A DNA stretch of 24,067 bases from positions 1-24,067 of the IMG/VR virus record IMGVR_UViG_3300049043_000298. One strand, written 5' to 3'. The stretch is from a virus. The notes under the pieces are model-generated. The model did not search any database, was not told the origin of the DNA, and saw nothing but the letters and a program-made list of their open reading frames with translations. Below, one piece after another: positions 19,312 to 24,067 of this stretch; the first letter of the stretch is position 1; each line of letters opens with the position of its first letter. The position numbers and the translations under genes were made by a program.

Positions 19312-19712
19312 GCGGACAAAGCTGGTTTAATGCTTTGTGCTACGAAGCTGGGCTTTGGCTGGCATCGCTGCGACCTTCTCTTGCTTTTCAGCCATGGTTC
19401 AAAATGCTTATGGCTTATTGCAAGCCCGACTGGATTGAATGGAAAACCAAAATAGTCATGGAGAAAGTGGATGAGCAGGCAGCAGTATTAGTAAAACAAT
19501 GGGAAAAAGAAGAACGAGAAACGAAAGCAAATGCTTTAGCAAATGAAGCTAAAAAGCTTTTCCCCGATGCTATCGTCACGCCTCTTCCCAACGCCATCGT
19601 GCCATCCGTGATGATTGAAAAAGCCCCGCCAGCAGACGCTAGCGAGGCCGTCAAAGCTCTCGGAGGAGAGCTTCGCATTACTTACCAGCTCAAAGGCCCA
19701 GAGCCCTTCTGA
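19308..19712 (+). CDS. Hypothetical protein of the lysis cassette
   Basis: A 134-residue product whose ATG overlaps the endolysin stop as ATGA. It starts MSGQSWFNALCYEAGLWLAS, an amphipathic or weakly hydrophobic stretch, then has a charged helix (MEKVDEQAAVLVKQWEKEER, ETKANALANEAKKLF) and a Pro/Ala-rich C-terminus. It could be a spanin-like or regulatory partner for lysis, but no signal peptide or lipobox is visible. Ends facing the small minus-strand gene at 19690, overlapping it by 23 bases. Confidence 0.6.
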   Translation: MSGQSWFNALCYEAGLWLASLRPSLAFQPWFKMLMAYCKPDWIEWKTKIVMEKVDEQAAVLVKQWEKEERETKANALANEAKKLFPDAIVTPLPNAIVPSVMIEKAPPADASEAVKALGGELRITYQLKGPEPF

Positions 19713-19893
19713 GGCGCTCCCATTTGCCTAGCTCTTCGCGATGGTAGTCCTCCCACGAAGCAATGGCATCAATGATGCATTTACGGGCTTGATCAATATC
19801 CCCGTCAATTAACAATTCCTGCAATGTGTCAGAAAGCGTTTCTTTCTGCTGCTCGTACCATTTGTCGGGCCAAAGCTCGGGAGAAATCGTCAT
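19690..19893 (-). CDS. Small hypothetical protein
   Basis: A 67-residue product from ATG 19893 (MTISPELWPDKWYEQQKETL). It is helical and acidic in the middle (SDTLQELLIDGDIDQARKCI, IDAIASWEDYHREELGKW) with a basic end. It is the last gene of the minus-strand tail operon, 31 bases past the tail-fibre stop. Function unknown. Confidence 0.6.
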   Translation of the reverse strand: MTISPELWPDKWYEQQKETLSDTLQELLIDGDIDQARKCIIDAIASWEDYHREELGKWERLRRALGL

Positions 19894-19923
19894 TGCTAAA
19901 AAGCATTTGCCGCCATTTTAGCC

Positions 19924-20886
19924 TCAATATGAACCACCGTCAATTTCTACGCCATCAACAGTGCCACCAGTAATGCTTACATTATTGGCATTTTGAGTGG
20001 AGAGAGTGCCCAGTCCCAACGTACTGCGCCCAGCCGATGCATCCGCATCATCAATTAAACTTCTCCCAAAACTGGTAAGCGTTGCCACTGAAGCCGTTGC
20101 AGCGCCAGTGAAATACGGCACTTTATCAGCAGCAGATGTCACGCCTGCTAATGCTGCTAAATCGGCGTCATATGCTTGCACATCGCTACCAATGGCCAAA
20201 CCAAGATTGGTCCGAGCCCCAGAAGCTGTAGTGGCTCCTGTGCCACCATACGACGTTCCAATGGCAGTGCCCTGCCAAGTGCCACCACTAATCGTGCCAA
20301 CACTGGTCAGGCTAGACGTAACAATGCTGGTTCCCAGCGTGGTGGCGCTTAAAACCTGAGATGTGTTGATATAAAACGCTTTACCATTGGCCAGGTCTAA
20401 ATGTTCACTGCTCGTCCATGCATCAGTGGCATTGCTCCAATTAAACGTCTTATCTGTGCTGCCCTTGAGAGTTAAGCCACCACCATCAGCAGTAGTATCA
20501 GAAGGGGAGGCTACACTGCCGAGTTCAATATTTTTATCATCAACAGTAACAGTTGTACTATTGACGTGAGTAGTGGTGCCATTAACAGTAAGATTGCCGC
20601 CAATTACAACATCGCCAACAGTCGTAATTCCACTAAGAGTTTGTAAAGAAACAGTGCCAGTAAAGGTTTTGTTGCCGCTAATTGTTTGGTTTCCAGTGAG
20701 AGTGACAAAAGCTCCACTACCACCAATCGCTTCAACGGTGGTCGCAGTACCACCGGCCCCTCCAGTGCCTTTACCGTAATAAAGAACGTCATCAACCTCG
20801 TTAAAAGCTAATTCAGCATTGGCTAAACTGCTTGGGGCACCGGCAGCACCACTGGCACGCCGCTTAATGCGAATGGTATTAGCCAT
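19924..20886 (-). CDS. Tail-fibre protein
   Basis: A 320-residue protein from ATG 20886 (MANTIRIKRRASGAAGAPSS). The N-terminal LANAELAFNEVDDVLYYGKG is the attachment motif common to cyanophage fibres and to major-tropism-determinant-like proteins. The middle is repetitive Gly/Thr/Val beta structure (GNQTISGNKTFTGTVSLQTL, SGITTVGDVVIGGNLTVNGT) of the kind that forms a trimeric shaft, and TSYGGTGATTASGARTNLGL is a standard fibre repeat. The tip (GGTVDGVEIDGGSY) is short. The protein would bind the host surface. Its frame is intact. The start overlaps the stop of the next upstream gene by one base. Confidence 0.85.
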   Translation of the reverse strand: MANTIRIKRRASGAAGAPSSLANAELAFNEVDDVLYYGKGTGGAGGTATTVEAIGGSGAFVTLTGNQTISGNKTFTGTVSLQTLSGITTVGDVVIGGNLTVNGTTTHVNSTTVTVDDKNIELGSVASPSDTTADGGGLTLKGSTDKTFNWSNATDAWTSSEHLDLANGKAFYINTSQVLSATTLGTSIVTSSLTSVGTISGGTWQGTAIGTSYGGTGATTASGARTNLGLAIGSDVQAYDADLAALAGVTSAADKVPYFTGAATASVATLTSFGRSLIDDADASAGRSTLGLGTLSTQNANNVSITGGTVDGVEIDGGSY

Positions 20887-21296
20887 TAATAATTACCCCC
20901 GTCTGTCAATGACAATGAAGTGAAAGAAGAATTTGCAACAAACTGTTGGCTATTTCCATCATAAACAAGGACGCTTCCATCAGTTTTATTTGTCACATTC
21001 ACATCGGCCATATCGCTAATATTTAAAGTCTTCCATTGCGTGTCATAATTTACACTACTGGTTTTGGCTAACACTTGACCAGTGGTGCCACTTGGAATGA
21101 TGCCGGGCCCAGGAACACCTTGCGGACCATTGCCAAAAAAATCAAGCTCAACTAAAGTTGATGCTTCTATGGCAACAATGGGAGCACCATTGGCCGTAAC
21201 AATTATTTCATTCGGCTCTTCGCGAGCAATGATTACAGAAGCGTTTTCTTCTGTGACATTAACCGTGCTTTCCGAAGATTGAACAACAACTGTCAT
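20886..21296 (-). CDS. Short collagen-like tail protein
   Basis: A 136-residue protein from ATG 21296. An N-terminal beta-rich part (STVNVTEENASVIIAREEPN, EIIVTANGAPIVAIEAST) is followed by a brief collagen-like GPQGVPGPGI, then PSGTTGQVLAKTSSVNYDTQ, a fibre motif that recurs in the 22911-23576 protein, and a C-terminal NISDMADVNVTNKTDGSVLV. It is probably a tail-fibre or baseplate decoration protein. Stop and next start overlap. Confidence 0.75.
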   Translation of the reverse strand: MTVVVQSSESTVNVTEENASVIIAREEPNEIIVTANGAPIVAIEASTLVELDFFGNGPQGVPGPGIIPSGTTGQVLAKTSSVNYDTQWKTLNISDMADVNVTNKTDGSVLVYDGNSQQFVANSSFTSLSLTDGGNY

Positions 21297-21632
21297 TTAA
21301 AGCTAAGCCCCTCGTTAATATAAGCATTGCCCTCTAAAAGATAGTATTTATCATTGCTGGGTTCAGTTACCAATACGTCATATTGACCCTGTTCAGTGAT
21401 GCCACTTGTGCCAAGACGCTTCAATGCGAATCTTAAAAATACCACTGGCTTGGCTTACATAACTTGCCGTAAAATCAGCAAGTTTAGTTGTTCCTAAGCG
21501 ATTGTAAAGCTTAGAAGCAATGGTATATCCACTCATGTTGACAGGCGTGCCAGTATTGTCTTTGTATTGCACTTGCAGCTCAAAAGTTGCGCCCTGATAA
21601 ATTGTAATGTCGTGCTTTCCTGGCGTAATCAT
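21293..21632 (-). CDS. Tail protein, paralogue of the 23579-23921 gene, frame broken by one indel
   Basis: About 112 residues. It starts at ATG 21632 with a good ribosome site (AAAGGGG upstream): MITPGKHDITIYQGATFELQ, then TGTPVNMSGYTIASKLYN and ASGIFKIRIEA. One extra base at 21411-21420 moves the rest to another frame (LGTSGITEQGQYDVLVTEPS, then YYLLEGNAYINEGL). The domain (YQGATFELQ ... G-x-P-V-N-M-S-G-Y) matches the small BppU-like beta domains of phage baseplates. Residues and layout match the other copy, which is broken at the same place. The stop overlaps the next ATG as ATGA. Confidence 0.7.
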
Positions 21633-21663
21633 AATGAGCCCCTTTCTTTCATTGTAAAGAAAA

Positions 21664-22819
21664 TTAGACGAGTTCTCTCCATCCAATTAGCCCTGTAGCC
21701 TCCTGGCTACTACTACATTGGATGGTTAAAGCGATAATATCACTGGTGCCACTAGCATCTTTTCCCAATACTCAACGCCAGCGCACTAGCAGGATCAAAT
21801 TCAACATCTAGAGCGAGCGGCAATAAGACCCACCACCAATAACAGTGCCTCCACTAAACGTGCCACTGGCCATTGCTTCCACATTGCCTCGCCCATTATC
21901 AGCAGCAGTCCAAACGCCGCTAACCGTAGGATTCAAGGCGAAGCCGCCATTCTGCAGCAGTGTTGGCACGCAGGGTTGCCGCCAATAGTCACATCAATTT
22001 GTGCCGGTAGAACTAAATTATCTGTGCGGCCACTAGCCATGCGAATGGCGGCAACCATGGTTTCAGAAGAAATGTTTGAAAAATTACCAGCCCCACGTCC
22101 AGCAAGATAAATAGGGCCAATCGGGCTCATAGCCGCCTTCGCTAATAGCAGTGCAACAAATTTGTTTTAACGTGTGGCTTGATAATTGAGCAGAATCATT
22201 GCGAATGCGATATGACAATGGAAGAATGGCAGTGGTCATATAAACAGTAGTATTAGCATTGGCATGATTAAATTCATGGCACCATTTAATCTCTCCGTCA
22301 ATAACAAAACCAGTCCTAACTCTGCCCCACTCCCAACCACTCAAGATCAGTGATAAAAATATTAGTTTTACTAAAATCTAAATCTTCAAAACTGCATCAA
22401 TGTTCCAGTCTAGTTTGATTTACCACGTTTTCAACTACGCTTCCTGACGCCTTGCTGCGAATAACAAATTGCACTGTCGTGCCACTAGCTCTTACCATCA
22501 CGCCATTGCTATCGTCAAAATATCCCACTTCTTGAATTAAGCCCGCTACGGGAGTTGCGCCACAAAAGCTTTCCATGATCATCAAGCTTTTGCCTGGCTG
22601 ATAAGGCATGTTGCGCTTGGTTCTACGCAATGCAGTATCGCCAGATGCAGTGTTAACAATTAAAGAAAGACTGCTTTCATTTGTTAAATAGCTTGTTGAT
22701 GCTCCGCCAGTCGTGGCTTCATACCATAAATTAGTCTGCTTGCTATAACGCAATGAACTATCAAAAAGCGTATGAGGCTCGCTAATTCTTGCCCTGCCAA
22801 AAGCGTCTACATCTGCCAC
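21664..22819 (-). CDS. Large tail/adsorption protein, frame broken by seven indels
   Basis: About 385 residues when the fragments are joined. It starts at GTG 22819 (MADVDAFGRARISEPHTLFD) and runs SKQTNLWYEATTGGASTSYL, PYQPGKSLMIMESFCGATPV and VRTGFVIDGEIKWCHEFNHA, then ANTTVYMTTAILPLSYRIRN, IGPIYLAGRGAGNFSN, RTDNLVLPAQIDVTIGG and NGGFALNPTVSGVWTAADNG, ending TIQCSSSQEATGLIGW. The FGRARISEP start and LGVGRVRTGF-like core recall proteins of the tail tip in cyanophages and pelagiphages. Breaks lie near 22412, 22392, 22326, 22123, 21969, 21822 and 21761. The parts keep good protein content throughout, so the gene is probably intact in nature. Confidence 0.7.
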
Positions 22820-22908
22820 TGTCTGGTCCCTTTTTGCAAAATTTTGCCGCGATAATCCGCCTCAATGTGAGTTTCAAATTGTTCGCCGCCAGCAATAATT
22901 TGCCCCAT
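22807..22908 (-). CDS. Very small protein in the tail operon
   Basis: A 33-residue frame from ATG 22908, overlapping the next gene's GTG by 13 bases and starting just after the stop at 22911. It reads MGQIIAGGEQFETHIEADYR, then GKILQKGTRQW. The operon spacing supports it; its size does not. It may be an N-terminal extension of the next protein separated by yet another indel. Confidence 0.4.
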   Translation of the reverse strand: MGQIIAGGEQFETHIEADYRGKILQKGTRQWQM

Positions 22909-22910
22909 AA

Positions 22911-23576
22911 TTATGCACGAATAAGACCTAAATTACGAAGAGCAATAATCACACCGCTTAATGCCGTCAACACTTCAGCGGTAGAGGCCCCACCACTTGG
23001 AATGGCAATGCCAGAAGGGCATACAACAGGCGATGCACCATAAAATCCCATCGAGGCGCCGCTAGCAAAAACAGTCACCCCGCCGGAGGCCGACATGGTT
23101 CCCGAAATTGTCGGAGAAACAACCACTGGACTGTTAAAAGTGCCGCTAGTAATTGTGGCAACATTGCTTACAGTGCCAGAAAGCGTAATATTAAAAATCG
23201 TTCCATCTTCAAATGTTGAATTATCAATGGTACATTGATCAATAATTACACTAGACAATGCCGTGCCATTGGCCGTGCCTCCATTAATGGTTGGCCCATT
23301 AATCGTGGAGCCAGTCATTGTGATTGACTGATACGTACCGCCAGAGCTAGTGCCTAAAATAGTTGCTCCAGAAATAGTACAATTTCTTAAAACCAAACCA
23401 GACGCTGTGGAGGTCCACGATGCGTCATAATCAGTAGAAGATGCTTTCGTGATAATTTGGCCAACGGTGCCTCCGGAGGGCAACGTGCTTTGTCCCATTG
23501 GACCTTGTACGCCAGGAATGGACAGGCCGATGTCAACCGGCTCGCCGCTAACAACAGTGAGAATAATATCGGGCAT
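22911..23576 (-). CDS. Tail-fibre protein with collagen-like start and beta-repeat shaft
   Basis: A 221-residue protein from ATG 23576 (MPDIILTVVSGEPVDIGLSI). It has the brief GVQGPMGQ collagen-like segment and PSGGTVGQIITKASSTDYDA found also in the 20886-21296 product. A shaft of Thr/Ser/Gly/Ile repeats follows (LRNCTISGATILGTSSGGTY, GSTINGPTINGGTANGTALS, IDQCTIDNSTFEDGTIFNI) in the style of pentapeptide or beta-helix repeats. The C-terminus (ASTAEVLTALSGVIIALRNL) is helical and hydrophobic. It is a host-contact or fibre protein. The frame is intact between two broken genes. Confidence 0.75.
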   Translation of the reverse strand: MPDIILTVVSGEPVDIGLSIPGVQGPMGQSTLPSGGTVGQIITKASSTDYDASWTSTASGLVLRNCTISGATILGTSSGGTYQSITMTGSTINGPTINGGTANGTALSSVIIDQCTIDNSTFEDGTIFNITLSGTVSNVATITSGTFNSPVVVSPTISGTMSASGGVTVFASGASMGFYGASPVVCPSGIAIPSGGASTAEVLTALSGVIIALRNLGLIRA

Positions 23577-23578
23577 GA

Positions 23579-23921
23579 TCAGTTCCTAGAGCAAGTGCCT
23601 GACACTGTACAAGTGCCCTTTAACCAATAGTAACGATCTCCACCTGCTTGAGTGGCGCTAACGTCATAATTGTAAATTCCCACTTCTAATCCACTGGAAA
23701 CAGTTGGCGGCAAGTGTTAATTGAAAAATTCCGCTAGCTGCATTTGTAATAGCTGGCACAAAACTTGCAACAATATCTCCGTCCAATGCGCCGCAAATAT
23801 CACTATCAATGGTATAGCCGGAAAGGTTAATGGGCGTGCCTCCACTTTGCGTTGCGGTGATTTGCATGCGATAAGTGGAATTTTGCAACACCACTATGTT
23901 GTAAGTGGCGGGATAATACAT
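23579..23921 (-). CDS. Tail protein, paralogue of the 21293-21632 gene, frame broken by one indel
   Basis: About 113 residues. It starts at ATG 23921 (MYYPATYNIVVLQNSTYRMQ), then TQSGGTPINLSGYTIDSDI and NAASGIFQLTLAA. One extra base near 23704-23705 moves the rest to another frame (TVSSGLEVGIYNYDVSATQA, GGDRYYWLKGTCTVSG), ending at 23579. It aligns throughout with the 21293-21632 product, and the break falls at the same codon. It is the first gene after the TATAAT box at 23944-23949 and probably a baseplate or fibre adaptor. Confidence 0.7.
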
Positions 23922-23943
23922 TTACGCCCCATCGTTTTGTTTT

Positions 23944-23949
23944 ATTATA
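23944..23949 (-). promoter_or_regulatory. -10 box TATAAT, start of the tail operon
   Basis: A perfect TATAAT on the minus strand 22 bases upstream of the ATG at 23921 and just after the terminator at 23971-23992. A TTGTTA lies 14 bases upstream, too close for a standard -35, so a phage factor may be needed. Confidence 0.6.
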
Positions 23950-23970
23950 GCCTTGCACTGTTTTAACAAT

Positions 23971-23992
23971 AGAAAAGGGGCCTTGCGGCCCC
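23971..23992 (-). terminator. Intrinsic terminator, minus strand
   Basis: GGGGCC (23977-23982) pairs with GGCCCC (23987-23992); on the minus strand TTTTCT follows. It ends the gene that enters from the right edge and separates it from the tail operon. Confidence 0.85.
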
Positions 23993-23996
23993 TTAA

Positions 23997-24067
23997 TTAT
24001 TTGCCTTGCCCCCTGAGCATTTTTCGACCATGGGAAGGCTTGCTATTTTTTCCTTGCCCTTGTTTGG
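23997..24067 (-). CDS. C-terminal end of a gene entering from the right edge
   Basis: The minus strand from the window edge reads a very basic tail (KQGQGKNSKPSHGRKMLRGQ, GK) before a TAA at 23999-23997, just ahead of the terminator. Only about 22 codons are present, so no function can be assigned. A second frame ending three bases later (MVEKCSGGKANN) is possible but less likely. Confidence 0.4.
   Translation of the reverse strand, partial: KQGQGKNSKPSHGRKMLRGQGK

Noticed and set aside
19997-20779. Plus-strand frames opposite the tail-fibre gene
   Set aside because: They are Val/Pro/Ala/Ser-rich mirrors of the Gly/Thr repeats of the fibre and have no independent support.
21664-22819. Phase variation by slipped-strand repeats as the cause of the clustered indels
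   Set aside because: Only two of the seven sites (near 22326 and 21761) are in runs of four bases and none is in a long repeat, so slippage cannot explain the cluster.
1-24067. tRNA genes, CRISPR arrays, integrase or transposase
   Set aside because: No T-loop/cloverleaf, no regularly spaced repeats and no recombinase motifs were seen on either strand.

Overview
The window is a segment of a tailed bacteriophage genome, most probably one infecting a cyanobacterium. That host guess comes from my memory of similar protein families in cyanophages: ThyX and a dCTP-deaminase-like protein side by side, a CopG-like regulator, a small Cys-rich protein and the style of the tail-fibre proteins. Phage identity is much firmer than host. 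Genes are packed tightly, with 1-20 nt start/stop overlaps, many products under 60 residues, and Shine-Dalgarno sites mostly absent. No capsid, portal, large terminase or tail-tube gene, no tRNA, rRNA or CRISPR array was seen.

Layout. (1) 1-2391, minus strand: a DUF932 protein that runs off the left edge, an SH3-barrel protein, two or three small unknowns, a small exported protein and an RlpA-like wall protein preceded by a short leader ORF. (2) 2400-2800: a gene-poor stretch dense in stable hairpins, ending one candidate transcript with an intrinsic terminator; it is the best candidate for an undescribed RNA. (3) 2802-7515: mainly minus-strand small genes of unknown function, coupled by overlapping starts and stops, plus a 249-residue HTH protein that may be a small terminase subunit, and a GC-rich palindromic repeat pair. 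(4) 7610-10374, minus: a PAPS-reductase-family protein and a primase-helicase. (5) 10481-15703, plus: a recombination and nucleotide module with an RHH regulator, Sak3-type annealing protein, HNH protein, RecB/Cas4-like nuclease, small acidic-tailed protein, dCTP-deaminase homologue and a second PD-(D/E)XK nuclease. (6) 15639-17888: ThyX, a DUF3310 protein and flanking minus-strand genes including an HNH endonuclease. (7) 17950-19712, plus: a lysis cassette with two small membrane proteins and a two-domain endolysin. (8) 19924-23921, minus: a tail-fibre/adsorption operon behind a TATAAT box, with a terminator between it and the tail of one more gene at the right edge.

Working together: primase-helicase, Sak3, RecB-like nuclease and the acidic-tailed protein form the replication/recombination set; the Dcd homologue and ThyX make thymidylate; the endolysin and small membrane proteins release progeny; the tail genes determine host adsorption.

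Caution on the sequence itself. About nineteen single-base indels break otherwise well preserved reading frames (near 3751, 3845, 5147, 5250, 7995, 8065, 10333, 11547, 13627, 17293, 21415, 23705, plus seven inside 21664-22819). Protein similarity continues across each break in another frame with no extra decay, and many lie in homopolymers, so uncorrected read errors are the simplest cause. Coordinates of those genes are given for the whole reconstructed gene. All family names come from reading the translations by eye; no database search was done.
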